Position numbers and translations under genes: made by a program. Positions 24,773 to 33,728 of a stretch of DNA of 64,000 nt are shown in pieces. The stretch's first letter is position 1. Every line of letters starts with the position of its first letter. The stretch is from NCBI GenBank assembly GCA_031200235.1, contig CP133595.1, positions 806,001-870,000 of the forward strand. Reading direction: 5' to 3'. This stretch comes from Cuniculiplasma divulgatum (GTDB lineage: Archaea > Thermoplasmatota > Thermoplasmata > Thermoplasmatales > Thermoplasmataceae). The notes beneath the pieces were generated by a model. The model was given only the letters and a program-made list of their open reading frames with translations, was not told the origin of the DNA and searched no databases.

Positions 24773-25717
24773 ATGGACATGATCACACTGGCAGAGACCT
24801 TAACTCAGTACTTCTTTGTTGTTCTCAGTGCCCCATTATACGCAGGAATACTTGCCAAGCTCAAGGGCATGGTTGAATCAAGAAGAGGTTCCAGTATATT
24901 CCAGCCTTACTATGATCTCTGGAAACTTTTCCGGAAAGTTACCATAATTCCTGTGGGTTCAGGTGTATTCTTCAGATATATTCCCTATGTCCTCTTCGGC
25001 ATTTATTCTCTCATTGCGCTCATAATACCCGTACTTATTCCCGTACCCATATATTTCACTGCCTCCGGTGATTTTCTCAGCGGTGCCATACTTTTCTCGC
25101 TTGCAGCTTTCCTCAAGACTGCGGCGGCCATGAACTCCGGGAGCAATTATGTGGCCCTTGGCGTCTCCAGATCCATGTCATTCAATTTCCTCTCGGAAGG
25201 CACCCTCATAACGGTTTTCATTGCCGTGTCACTCCTGACTGCAACAAATAACCCGTATACAACAAATGCGTTCCTTGTATCCCATTCCCTTGAGAATCTA
25301 TCCCTTGCACATATATTCTCAACACTGGCATTCTTCATGCTCTTCTTCTACGAAACCGGGAAGATACCACTGGAAAGCTCAGGTGTGCAGGAGCTTGGAA
25401 TGATAGATGAGGGGCTGAATTATGAATACAGTGGAAAGCTCCTGGCCATAAACAGGTGGTCGTCATACATCAAGCAATACCTGCTGGGTTCCGTCCTCCT
25501 GAATGTTTTCCTTGTGCCATGGGGACTGTTCTCCTCATCACCGTATTTCCTGCTTGACATTCCGGTCATGATTGCAAAATGGATGCTCCTCATACTGATT
25601 GTCCTTGTGGTGGAAACGACGCTGGCAAAGCTGAGGCTCTTCAGGGTCATGGACTACCTTGCCACCGCCTTCACATTTTCCATACTTTTCCTCATCTTTG
25701 CTGAGGTGATACCATGA
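24773..25717 (+). CDS. Membrane subunit of hydrogenase-4-like complex (HyfC/NuoH-like)
   Basis: 314 residues, about eight membrane segments. The cytoplasmic loop RRGSSIFQPYYDLWKLFRK is the mark of HyfC/HycD-type subunits, homologues of NuoH, which connect the soluble arm to the ion pumps. A second loop holds ETGKIPLESSGVQELGMIDEG, matching the conserved acidic loop of the family. First gene of a six-gene operon; its stop overlaps the next start (ATGA). Confidence 0.9.
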   Translation: MDMITLAETLTQYFFVVLSAPLYAGILAKLKGMVESRRGSSIFQPYYDLWKLFRKVTIIPVGSGVFFRYIPYVLFGIYSLIALIIPVLIPVPIYFTASGDFLSGAILFSLAAFLKTAAAMNSGSNYVALGVSRSMSFNFLSEGTLITVFIAVSLLTATNNPYTTNAFLVSHSLENLSLAHIFSTLAFFMLFFYETGKIPLESSGVQELGMIDEGLNYEYSGKLLAINRWSSYIKQYLLGSVLLNVFLVPWGLFSSSPYFLLDIPVMIAKWMLLILIVLVVETTLAKLRLFRVMDYLATAFTFSILFLIFAEVIP

Positions 25718-26367
25718 ACAGCATCGACACTGTGGTTTACCTTATCTCCAGCCTGATTGCGATTTCAGCATTTTACATCCAGGGCCAGGAATTCATCGTT
25801 TCAATGATAAGGGGACAGTCCGTCCAGTCCGTGCTCATAGCAGTTGTTGCATTCATAATAGGCTGGCAGGAGAGGTCCTATGATTTCTTCATCCTGGGTG
25901 CGCTCATAATAGTCCTCAGGGCGTTTCTTGTCAATTACTTCCTCCAGAAAAGAATACCGAAGCAGAAGGTTTACCTGTATGAGAGGAAGGTGAGCCTCTC
26001 CTACCTGTTCCTGCTTGACCTCATATTCATCGTAATATCTGTGTTCATAATATACTCCATAGCATTCTCCGGAATAGTCCTGCATTCGTTCCTTGGGAAT
26101 TCCGGAAATTCAGCTGTGCTTGTTTTCCCACTCACTCTCTTCTTCCAGGGGCTCTTTCTCATAGCCTCGCGCAGGACCACATTCACCCAGATAATAGGCT
26201 ACGTTGAGGAGGAGAATTCCCTGGTTCTATTCGCAATGTTCCTTCTTCCCATACCAATCATAATTGAGGCCAGCGTGTTCCTTGATGTGCTTGCCCTTGT
26301 GGTCATATCATCGATAGTTGTACTGGAGAAATTCACCCACGAGCCTGTGGAGGAGCTGAGAGGATGA
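25714..26367 (+). CDS. Membrane subunit, HyfE-like
   Basis: 217 residues with about six to seven membrane segments. The segment LISSLIAISAFYIQGQEF and the following LIVLRAFLVNYFLQKRI fit HyfE, the NuoK-related subunit of hydrogenase-4-type complexes. It overlaps both neighbours by 4 bases (ATGA), so translation is coupled. Its glutamates within membrane helices would serve ion transfer, by analogy with NuoK. Confidence 0.82.
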   Translation: MNSIDTVVYLISSLIAISAFYIQGQEFIVSMIRGQSVQSVLIAVVAFIIGWQERSYDFFILGALIIVLRAFLVNYFLQKRIPKQKVYLYERKVSLSYLFLLDLIFIVISVFIIYSIAFSGIVLHSFLGNSGNSAVLVFPLTLFFQGLFLIASRRTTFTQIIGYVEEENSLVLFAMFLLPIPIIIEASVFLDVLALVVISSIVVLEKFTHEPVEELRG

Positions 26368-27707
26368 TTCTGGGCCAGTTGCTTGCAGTGCTTATCATAC
26401 TGATACCGGGAGCTGCCGGCATCCTGTACCGCACCGGCATAAAGCAGGCTTCCATCATTGGGGGTGCAGTTGATCTGGCCATTGCGGGCATAATGTATTT
26501 CATCCGCCCCCAGGTGGGTTTTTTCTTCATCCAGAATTCCACCATGGTCTTCATAGTAATGGTTCTGGCAGTATATCTGCTGTCAACAGTATATTCCACG
26601 AGATACCTGAAGGGCGTGGAGGTGATGGGCATCAGCGAACCGACCTACTACCTTCTCCTGAACCTCTTCACTGTTTCAATGCTTTTCTCACTGGAGGTAA
26701 ACAACTATGGACTGATGTGGGTCGGCATAGAGGCCACCACAATCTCATCTGCTCTCCTTCTCATCACGGAGAAAACAGAAACTTCCCTTGAGGCAACGTG
26801 GAGATATATAGTGATAGTTTCAGCAGGAGTAACATTTGCTTTCATCTCAATAATTCTCATATATTATACTCTGGGCACCCTTTCCGTTTCAGCTGCCATA
26901 TCCTCACACGTGCATTCCAGGATAATGGTCCTTGCTGTTTCGCTGGCACTCATAGGCTTCGGCACGAAAGTTGGCGTCTTCCCTGTCCATACGTGGCTTC
27001 CAGATGCTCACAGCGAGGCACCTTCCCCTGTGAGTGCCATGTTCTCGGGGGTACTGCTGCCAACAGCACTCTACGTGCTTTACAGAGTATACGAAATCGA
27101 GCCGGTGAGGGACCTGTATGTCTGGTTTGCCGTCATATCCATAGTGGCTGCATCAATATTCCTGGGTTACCAGGTCAGGTACAAGAGGATGTTCGCATAT
27201 TCAACCATGGAGAACATGAATCTTGCACTTCTAGGGATCGCTGCCGGGGGACCGCTTGGAATTACCGGAGCCCTGCTGCTACTGCTTTCTCACAGCTTCG
27301 GAAAGGCAGGGGCTTTCTATTCATCGGGAAATGTGCTCAGGTTCACGGGAAAGAAGAAAATTGCAGAGATCAGTGGAATGGGCACTTCAATGCCCTACAC
27401 GTCCGCTTCCCTGCTGATGTCGTCACTGGCTGTGACAGGTGCGCCACCCTTCGGGACGTTCTTTGGAGAGTTCCTGATCCTTGCAGATATACTCTCACTG
27501 CACATGTATGCGCAGTTCATCATAGTGATCATATTCCTGGCCGCTGCCTTCATATCAATGAACTATAACGTGACCGGGATGATATTCAGCGGAAACCAGC
27601 CCAACGTGGAGAAGGACCGGCTCATGCCGGCACTTTCCATGCTTTCTGCTGTCCTGCCGCTTTTCATTGGAATTTTCTATCTGGTGGTGTACATTGAGAT
27701 ATTATAG
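26364..27707 (+). CDS. Proton/sodium-pumping antiporter-like subunit (HyfF/NuoN-like)
   Basis: 447 residues and about 14 membrane helices. Typical Mrp/NuoL-N landmarks are present: MWVGIEATTISSALLL with Glu in helix 5, GFGTKVGVFPVHTWLPDAHSEAPSPVSAM with Lys in helix 7 and the following His/Asp/Glu residues, and LLSHSFGKAGAFYSSGN with Lys in helix 10. Such subunits pump ions when electrons flow through the soluble arm. It overlaps the previous gene (ATGA) and the following gene by 14 bases. Confidence 0.93.
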   Translation: MILGQLLAVLIILIPGAAGILYRTGIKQASIIGGAVDLAIAGIMYFIRPQVGFFFIQNSTMVFIVMVLAVYLLSTVYSTRYLKGVEVMGISEPTYYLLLNLFTVSMLFSLEVNNYGLMWVGIEATTISSALLLITEKTETSLEATWRYIVIVSAGVTFAFISIILIYYTLGTLSVSAAISSHVHSRIMVLAVSLALIGFGTKVGVFPVHTWLPDAHSEAPSPVSAMFSGVLLPTALYVLYRVYEIEPVRDLYVWFAVISIVAASIFLGYQVRYKRMFAYSTMENMNLALLGIAAGGPLGITGALLLLLSHSFGKAGAFYSSGNVLRFTGKKKIAEISGMGTSMPYTSASLLMSSLAVTGAPPFGTFFGEFLILADILSLHMYAQFIIVIIFLAAAFISMNYNVTGMIFSGNQPNVEKDRLMPALSMLSAVLPLFIGIFYLVVYIEIL

Positions 27708-28863
27708 ATTCGATAGTCCCCAGGGCAGATTCGTGGGAAATACGGAAAAGTATTCCGTGTATGAACAGGTCATATCAGAACAGAGGCATGAAATACCTGC
27801 AGAAACATACCAGAACCTCCCGGGAGAGTTAACGTTTGCATACGGCCCGGCAACGGGAGGCCTTATGGAATCTGTGGCCTTTGACATGCATACCCCCGGC
27901 GAAGTCATCAAGCATATTGAGGTTGACCCCTACGTGAAGACCAGGAAACTGAAAGTGAAGGGGCTCACACCGCGTGACGCTCTCCTGATGGTGGAGCGTA
28001 TCAACGGATTTCATGCGGCCTCAAATGCTGTGGCATTCGAGATGGCAGTGGAGGATGCACTGGATATAGACGTGCCTGAGGGGGTTCAGTATTCAAGGCT
28101 CATAATGCTTGAACTTGAGAGGATAAGAAGCAACCTGGAGGTTGTGAAACGTGTATGTGAACCTGCCGGTTTTGGCGTTCCACAGAACCAGATTGCATAC
28201 CTCAGGGAGAATGTGGCAAGGATCATATCGCGGCTTTCAGGGCACAGATATTTCTTTTCAGCTTCATCCGTAGGAGGCTGCCAGATCAGCAAATCAGGGA
28301 TCGAAACCCGAATCGGTGGCGTAAGGAAAGAATTCCAGGAGATTTTCCATGCGCTGCTGCAGTCCAAGATATTCCTTAACCGACTGCAGAACAACGGAAA
28401 CATCAGTGAAGGCAGCCTGCTTGGGCCAGCGGCAAGGGCTGCCGGCATGAACGTGGATGCCAGGCTGGACGAAACACTGATCCCATACAGGAAACTTGGC
28501 TTCAGACCCTTCATATTCGATGAGCCAGATGCATTCGGGCGTTTCTATGTGAGAAGCCAGGAGATACTTGCCTCCGCTGACATGATCCTGGAGGCCCTGG
28601 AGAACAGCGAAAATTCCACGGAGGCCGATACTGCTGGAATGAATGGTGAAGGCGCAGCCAGGATTGAGAGCCCGCAGGGGGATCTGTTCTACTACGTCAA
28701 GATCAGTGACGGCAGGATTGATGATATTCAGATGTCCTCTCCATCGCTGCTGAATATTGATGCCTTCAGGAAATCCATGGCAGGCAATATCTTCACTGAT
28801 TACCACTTCAACTGGGAGAGCTTTGGCATCTGGATATCTGAACTTGCGGTGGTGATGCAGTGA
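27694..28863 (+). CDS. Large subunit of hydrogenase-like complex lacking the NiFe site (NuoD/HyfG-like)
   Basis: 390 residues from TTG 27694, chosen because a GGTGGTG sequence sits just upstream; a TTG at 27667 is also open. The N-terminal Cys motif of NiFe hydrogenases (R-x-C-G-x-C) is replaced by VERINGFHAASNA (Asn104, His107), and the C-terminal DPC-x2-C motif is absent (the protein ends FGIWISELAVVMQ). The remaining fold markers are conserved: YSRLIMLELERIRSNLEVV and LGFRPFIFDEPDAFGRFYVRS. It therefore cannot bind NiFe, as in complex I NuoD and the Ehr group. It sits between antiporter and small-subunit genes. Confidence 0.88.
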   Translation: MRYYRFDSPQGRFVGNTEKYSVYEQVISEQRHEIPAETYQNLPGELTFAYGPATGGLMESVAFDMHTPGEVIKHIEVDPYVKTRKLKVKGLTPRDALLMVERINGFHAASNAVAFEMAVEDALDIDVPEGVQYSRLIMLELERIRSNLEVVKRVCEPAGFGVPQNQIAYLRENVARIISRLSGHRYFFSASSVGGCQISKSGIETRIGGVRKEFQEIFHALLQSKIFLNRLQNNGNISEGSLLGPAARAAGMNVDARLDETLIPYRKLGFRPFIFDEPDAFGRFYVRSQEILASADMILEALENSENSTEADTAGMNGEGAARIESPQGDLFYYVKISDGRIDDIQMSSPSLLNIDAFRKSMAGNIFTDYHFNWESFGIWISELAVVMQ

Positions 28864-29528
28864 GCAGCATATGGTTCCTCAATGGCGTGAAAAAGGGAAT
28901 AAAGACCGAAAGGTATCCTTCCGCTGATCCTGCTGCCGCGCCGCTGTGGCCGTCACGCCTCTCCGGAATTGATGCAGGCAACTGCCCCGTTGATGCAATA
29001 ACACCGGAGGGCTGGATCATGGAGAAATGCATATTCTGCCGCCGGTGCCTGCCAGATTACCAGCCCACGGGAGAACAGGGCATATTCACGGTGAAGAAGG
29101 CTGAGGCAATGTTCAGGAAGTCCTTTCATGTCTTCCCCCTGGATTCCGGTGCCTGCGGTTCATGCAACATGGAGTTTCTCAGCATATTTTCCCCACAGTA
29201 TGATGCAAATCGACTTGGCATATTCATGGTGAACACGCCGCGGCATGCAGATGCAATTGTCGTAATGGGGGTCATGACGCCTGGAATGAAAGAGGCGCTG
29301 GACAGGGCCTATGAGGCTATGCCAGAACCCAGGCTTGTGATAGCCCTGGGAGCCTGTGCAGTAACGGGTGGCATTGTTGGGGATGCCCCGCTGGACAGGG
29401 AGAAATATCATGTGGAAATTGCCGGCTGCCCTCCTTCCCCCTACACAGTGCTGGCTGCTCTCAACGCTGCAAGAGGCGGCATCAACGGCCACACGGATTC
29501 AGGACGGGAAAGTACGGAGGTGCACTGA
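28860..29528 (+). CDS. Ferredoxin-small subunit fusion (HyfI/NuoB-like)
   Basis: 222 residues from GTG 28860, overlapping the previous stop (GTGA). The N-terminal third holds a single [4Fe-4S] site: Cys42 (NCPVDAIT) and CIFCRRC with Cys57, 60, 63. The rest is a NuoB-like small subunit with Cys99 and 102 (GACGSCNMEF), Cys166 (LGACAVTGG) and Cys190 (IAGCPPSP), ligands of the proximal cluster. Hydrogenase-4 systems usually encode the ferredoxin and the small subunit separately, so the fusion is unusual. It carries electrons to the membrane arm. Confidence 0.87.
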   Translation: MSSIWFLNGVKKGIKTERYPSADPAAAPLWPSRLSGIDAGNCPVDAITPEGWIMEKCIFCRRCLPDYQPTGEQGIFTVKKAEAMFRKSFHVFPLDSGACGSCNMEFLSIFSPQYDANRLGIFMVNTPRHADAIVVMGVMTPGMKEALDRAYEAMPEPRLVIALGACAVTGGIVGDAPLDREKYHVEIAGCPPSPYTVLAALNAARGGINGHTDSGRESTEVH

Positions 29529-29530
29529 AA

Positions 29531-31300
29531 ATGCTTCCTTACCTTGGAGTAGTGCTATTCGGTATTGCAGCCCTCCTGGGGATATTCAACAGGAAAGCCT
29601 CGTACCTCATGCTGACTGCTTCATCCATTGTATTCGCTGCCACCCAGTTTGTATACGGGAATTATCTTTCCTATTACTCCATCATAGCTGGAATTGTCTG
29701 GGTATTTGCCGGAATCTATTCATTATCTTACGGGGAGAAGTACGGCAGATGGCTGGCTTCCCTGATGTCACTCACAGTTCTGGGAATGTCCATCATACTG
29801 GTGTCAAACAATTATCCTGCACTTATAGCTGGCTGGGAGATAATGTCTGTGCCCTCATATGCCATAGTTGCCCTGAACAGGTCGCAGAAGGGGCCGGCGT
29901 TCACATTCATGACATTCAGTGAATTCAGCACTGTCCTGATCATTGCCGGCGCAGTGTCATCATTCGTGGCATCAGGGAATTCCTCCTTTGGCTTCATCCA
30001 TTTGGCCACATTTGTCCCGCTCCTTCTCATTTCATTCGGCGCGCTCATAAAGATGGGCATGTCACCATTCATGATCAGCGAGTGGCTCCCCATAGCCCAT
30101 GGGAATGCTCCCGCAAATGCATCGGCCGTATTCAGTGCAACAATGACGCTCATGGGTGTCTTCCTCATAACCAGGATGATATTCCTGAGTGCAGCAGGTC
30201 CTGCACTGGTTTACATAGGAATCCTCTTCCTGATCATAGGAAGCATCTCAATCCTGTTTGCATCCATCTATGCCTACATATCCGAGAACATGAAGATGCT
30301 TGGGGGCTTCAGCACCATAGAGAACCAGGCAGCCATTCTTGCAGCCTTCGGCCTCTACCTTGTATCCGGGAACAGCATCCTTCGTGAGTTTGAACTGGTT
30401 ACCATAATCATCTTCGCGCTGTCCCACGCAGTGTCAAAGACTGGCCTTTTCCTTTCCATTGGGAGCACCAGAGGCGAGTATTTCGGGGAGGCCAGGGCAC
30501 CGGAGGACAGGTGGATGCGTGTGGGAACCCTGCTTTCAACTATGTCCCTGTCCGGATTGTTCCCTGCCATTGGGGGGCTTGCAGTATGGATGCTTCTTGA
30601 ATCCTTCTTCATGCAGGCGTATCTTGGCGGATATATTGGCATCATAGCCATAATAGTGGGGTCTGTTATTGCAATTTCGGAAGGCATGGCCACTGGCGCC
30701 ATGATGAAGATACTGTCATTTTCAGCACTGTTCCGGGCCAGGAAAGGACATGCCAGCAGGGTTGAGACAGTGACTGTATTCAGTGTGGGTGCCACAATAC
30801 TGGTACTTTTTGTCATTTCTGTGCTGCTGGTTCCAGCAGTATTCAGGGGAGGCATACCGTCTGTGCTTGTATTCAACGGGTTCACCATAGAATCCAGGTT
30901 TTCCGCTGCGGATTTCGGGCTGCTGTCACCGGACTATGTCATAGCACTCATAACAGTATTCTCGCTTGCAGCCTATGCCGTTTTCAGGAAACCAAAGACC
31001 AGGACAGCGGAGGTATGGAACAGCGGCAGATCAGTCTCCAGCGAATATACTTCGTTTGCCTATGCCAACAACATAAGGCTCATGCTGCGCAGGGTGCTCA
31101 GAACCAGAATGGGAAATGACAACCAGCCTGTTTCCGTAATAGATGTCTTCTGGTTCGCAATGAACTCCCTTGGAAGAGGTTACAGGAGAATGTGCATGAT
31201 AGCAACAAGGAAATTCATGAACAGCTCCATAGCATGGTACATGGTGTACATGATAGTGGCGTTCATGGCGGTCATAATACTGGCTGTGGCGCTTTACTGA
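29531..31300 (+). CDS. Second antiporter-like subunit (HyfB/NuoL-like)
   Basis: 589 residues with about 15-16 membrane helices, the longer C-terminal part fitting HyfB. Landmarks: LIAGWEIMSVPSYAIVALNR with Glu, FGALIKMGMSPFMISEWLPIAHGNAPANASA with Lys and His, ALSHAVSKTGLFLSIGS with Lys. It follows the small subunit by 2 bases and ends the operon. With HyfF-like it gives the complex two ion channels. Confidence 0.92.
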   Translation: MLPYLGVVLFGIAALLGIFNRKASYLMLTASSIVFAATQFVYGNYLSYYSIIAGIVWVFAGIYSLSYGEKYGRWLASLMSLTVLGMSIILVSNNYPALIAGWEIMSVPSYAIVALNRSQKGPAFTFMTFSEFSTVLIIAGAVSSFVASGNSSFGFIHLATFVPLLLISFGALIKMGMSPFMISEWLPIAHGNAPANASAVFSATMTLMGVFLITRMIFLSAAGPALVYIGILFLIIGSISILFASIYAYISENMKMLGGFSTIENQAAILAAFGLYLVSGNSILREFELVTIIIFALSHAVSKTGLFLSIGSTRGEYFGEARAPEDRWMRVGTLLSTMSLSGLFPAIGGLAVWMLLESFFMQAYLGGYIGIIAIIVGSVIAISEGMATGAMMKILSFSALFRARKGHASRVETVTVFSVGATILVLFVISVLLVPAVFRGGIPSVLVFNGFTIESRFSAADFGLLSPDYVIALITVFSLAAYAVFRKPKTRTAEVWNSGRSVSSEYTSFAYANNIRLMLRRVLRTRMGNDNQPVSVIDVFWFAMNSLGRGYRRMCMIATRKFMNSSIAWYMVYMIVAFMAVIILAVALY

Positions 31301-31314
31301 AAAATAAATTGTGA

Positions 31315-32220
31315 TTATCTTACCCTTTTCAGGTCAAATGAGCCCAGATCCACAGATCCTTCGTTCCTGATTATTTCGACCCATTCCCTTGTCCTTGCCG
31401 ACGGGAGACCCCGAACCCTGAGATATTCAGTGGTAGCCTCGGTGCGGAACTCCAGTGAAATATCCATGAAATAATTGACGTTCTCGTATATTTTCCTCTC
31501 GAAGATGCCGTCCTCCAGGAGATACAGGGAAACCGATCCTTCTGCTTTTCTTCTCTGGGAAATGTGCTGAAGGGATCTTATGAATGTTTTCTCATCAGTT
31601 TGCGTCATGAGGCCGGTCAGGGAGTAAACAACCATCCTGTACTTCCCTGCCTGTGCCATGATCCGGCTGCACACCGAGTCTATGCTCTTCATGAAATTGC
31701 TGATGTTTGAGCTCCCGTCTATGACTATTGCCGAAGCATCCATGGGCTCAACCTGCACAAACCGGGAATATGCATCAATAACTGTGAGGATTCCTGACTT
31801 CTGCCACTGATCAATCATTGCTGAATCCCCAAGGGCGGACATTATGGATGATGGTTCCCTGTCCAGTGTGAGAACTATGATTGGATAATTTTCCGCAATG
31901 GATTCGGTTATGAATTGTGACGCAAATATCTCCTTGGAACTGAAGGGTGGACCGTTCAGGACAATATTTGACGGAACTGGATATCCGCCCCGCAGGAGAT
32001 CGTCAAGCTTGGAGATGCCGGTTGCCGCCCTGCCACTTACTGCTGGGGCTGCAGGATAATCTGGACGCTGTTTCCTCGCAGGAACTGAAGTTGCCTGTAG
32101 AGACCTGTCCACCTCAGCCAGCAGCCTGGTAGACTGCTCTATCTGTTCCAGAAGCTTTGCTCGCAGATGCAGCAGGTCTTCCCTGTCCTGCACCTGTTCC
32201 TCCTTTTCCTCTCCCTGCAT
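31315..32220 (-). CDS. KaiC/RecA-like ATPase with degenerate Walker A
   Basis: 301 residues. The N-terminal 70 residues form a charged coiled coil (HLRAKLLEQIEQSTRLLAEV). From ~85 the KaiC pattern begins: TGISKLDDLLRGGYPVPSNIVL, then NGPPFSSKEIF where GxxGxGKT is expected; the Lys is kept but the Gly and Thr/Ser are changed. An IIVLTLDREPSSI strand and AIVIDGSS provide acidic residues. Archaeal KaiC-like proteins act in signalling and motility. Reduced nucleotide binding is plausible here. It is convergent with the membrane-complex operon, 14 bases apart. Confidence 0.72.
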   Translation of the reverse strand: MQGEEKEEQVQDREDLLHLRAKLLEQIEQSTRLLAEVDRSLQATSVPARKQRPDYPAAPAVSGRAATGISKLDDLLRGGYPVPSNIVLNGPPFSSKEIFASQFITESIAENYPIIVLTLDREPSSIMSALGDSAMIDQWQKSGILTVIDAYSRFVQVEPMDASAIVIDGSSNISNFMKSIDSVCSRIMAQAGKYRMVVYSLTGLMTQTDEKTFIRSLQHISQRRKAEGSVSLYLLEDGIFERKIYENVNYFMDISLEFRTEATTEYLRVRGLPSARTREWVEIIRNEGSVDLGSFDLKRVR

Positions 32221-32335
32221 ATATCCTTTCTCTTGCGGTTCCCTGCATCCAGAGTGCCAGTGGGCAGCTGCCTTTCTTCACACAGGTCATGCTGAAAGAC
32301 CTGCTTCCAGGGCCGGTCGCCATGCAAATATGGGG

Positions 32336-33532
32336 TTAGGCTTTGGGTTTCTTGTAAGTCCCAGATACCACCCACGGAGGCTCAACCGGATCAAAGGGCT
32401 CCATGCCATCAACTTTACTGGACTCAAGTATTTTTTCATTGACCTCGATACCGAGCCCTGGTTTCCCGGAAAGCGTAAATCTGCCATTCTCCAGTTTATA
32501 TCCTGTCTTCACAAGATTTCGCTTCCAGTCCGGCCAGAATGCCTCAAAACTTTCCTGTATGAGGAAGTTGGGGAGTGTCTTGTCAACATTCAGGGTTGCG
32601 GCTGTCTGGATGGGGCCGAAAGCATTGTGGAATGCAACAGGAACTCCGAATGCTTCTGCTATGGCAGCGGTTTTCTTGTTTTCCAGGATTCCAAGTGAGT
32701 TTGTGAGGTCAGGCTGTATGATGTCTACCAATCCCTCAGATATGTACCTGGCAAAGTCCGTCTTGTTAAGGAGGCGCTCTCCCAGGGCTATTGGCGTTCG
32801 TATGTATCTCTTCAGCTCTGCAAGGCCCACTTCCAGTTCGGGATGGACAGGTTCCTCCATGAACAGGGGAGAGAACTCATCCAGTGCTGTTCCAGCATCT
32901 ATGGCTGCCCTTGTTGAAAATCTTCCATGGCATTCAATGAGCAGATCAACTGAATCCCCGAATTCATCCCTGAGGGCTGACACTATATTTACGGCATTCT
33001 TGAGGCCCTCTTTGGATAACCTGTCATAGTTGTCTCCAAATGGGTCGAACTTGAAGGCGTCAAATCCCTTGGCATGTGCCTCCTTTGCCTTCTTGACGAA
33101 ATCCTCAGGCGTCACGCAATTTGAATACCATCCGTTGGCATACGCCCTGAGGTCCTGATTGAATTCACCACCCAGAAGCTTATAGACCGGTGAGCCAACT
33201 GCCTTCCCTATGAGGTCCCAGCTGGCAATCTCGAATGCGCTCAAGGCTGAGGTGGCTTCCATGGACTTTGACAGATAGAATGAATTCCTGTAAAAGTCCT
33301 TCAGGTTCTTCTCCACGTTGAAGAAGTCAGCATCCTGGAATACTCTTTTGACCTCCTCCATGCTCTCCTTCACGGGCAGCGTCATCAGCGTTGTGGGTGC
33401 TTCTCCATAACCCACGAGCCCGTCGTCCGATGTCAGCTTCACCAGCAGTATTGTTGAACTCCAGGGCGAAGAAATTTCCTTTCCCTTTTCCCCAAGCTCA
33501 AGAACCTCTATGTTCTTTATTTTTGATGCCAT
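32336..33532 (-). CDS. Sugar-acid dehydratase of the enolase superfamily (gluconate/galactonate dehydratase-like)
   Basis: 398 residues, full length for mandelate racemase-type enzymes. Metal ligands are seen in LLIECHGRF, FMEEPVHP and LGERLL; the catalytic His lies in VAFHNAFGPIQ and the Lys/Asp-type residues in FDAFKFDPFGD. Thermoplasma relatives use such an enzyme to turn gluconate or galactonate into the 2-keto-3-deoxy acid in the non-phosphorylating Entner-Doudoroff route. Substrate choice cannot be read from sequence. Single gene, divergent from aconitase. Confidence 0.85.
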   Translation of the reverse strand: MASKIKNIEVLELGEKGKEISSPWSSTILLVKLTSDDGLVGYGEAPTTLMTLPVKESMEEVKRVFQDADFFNVEKNLKDFYRNSFYLSKSMEATSALSAFEIASWDLIGKAVGSPVYKLLGGEFNQDLRAYANGWYSNCVTPEDFVKKAKEAHAKGFDAFKFDPFGDNYDRLSKEGLKNAVNIVSALRDEFGDSVDLLIECHGRFSTRAAIDAGTALDEFSPLFMEEPVHPELEVGLAELKRYIRTPIALGERLLNKTDFARYISEGLVDIIQPDLTNSLGILENKKTAAIAEAFGVPVAFHNAFGPIQTAATLNVDKTLPNFLIQESFEAFWPDWKRNLVKTGYKLENGRFTLSGKPGLGIEVNEKILESSKVDGMEPFDPVEPPWVVSGTYKKPKA

Positions 33533-33728
33533 AATAGTGAATCACCGGGATGGTACTTAAACATATCAGGAAAAAGCCTATTTCATTCATTGAACCCATT
33601 GCCAGCTCTGTCATGGACAGATGTGCACATTGATCATGCATTATAATGTTTTCATGAAAATATTTCCAGATTATCCTGAAACCGCTGGAAAATCATAATT
33701 AGAGTGAATGGATTATCAATGGATATTC

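Noticed and set aside
26798-27568. 256-codon frame inside the HyfF-like gene
   Set aside because: Out-of-frame shadow of a clear antiporter subunit, with Cys/His-rich translation.
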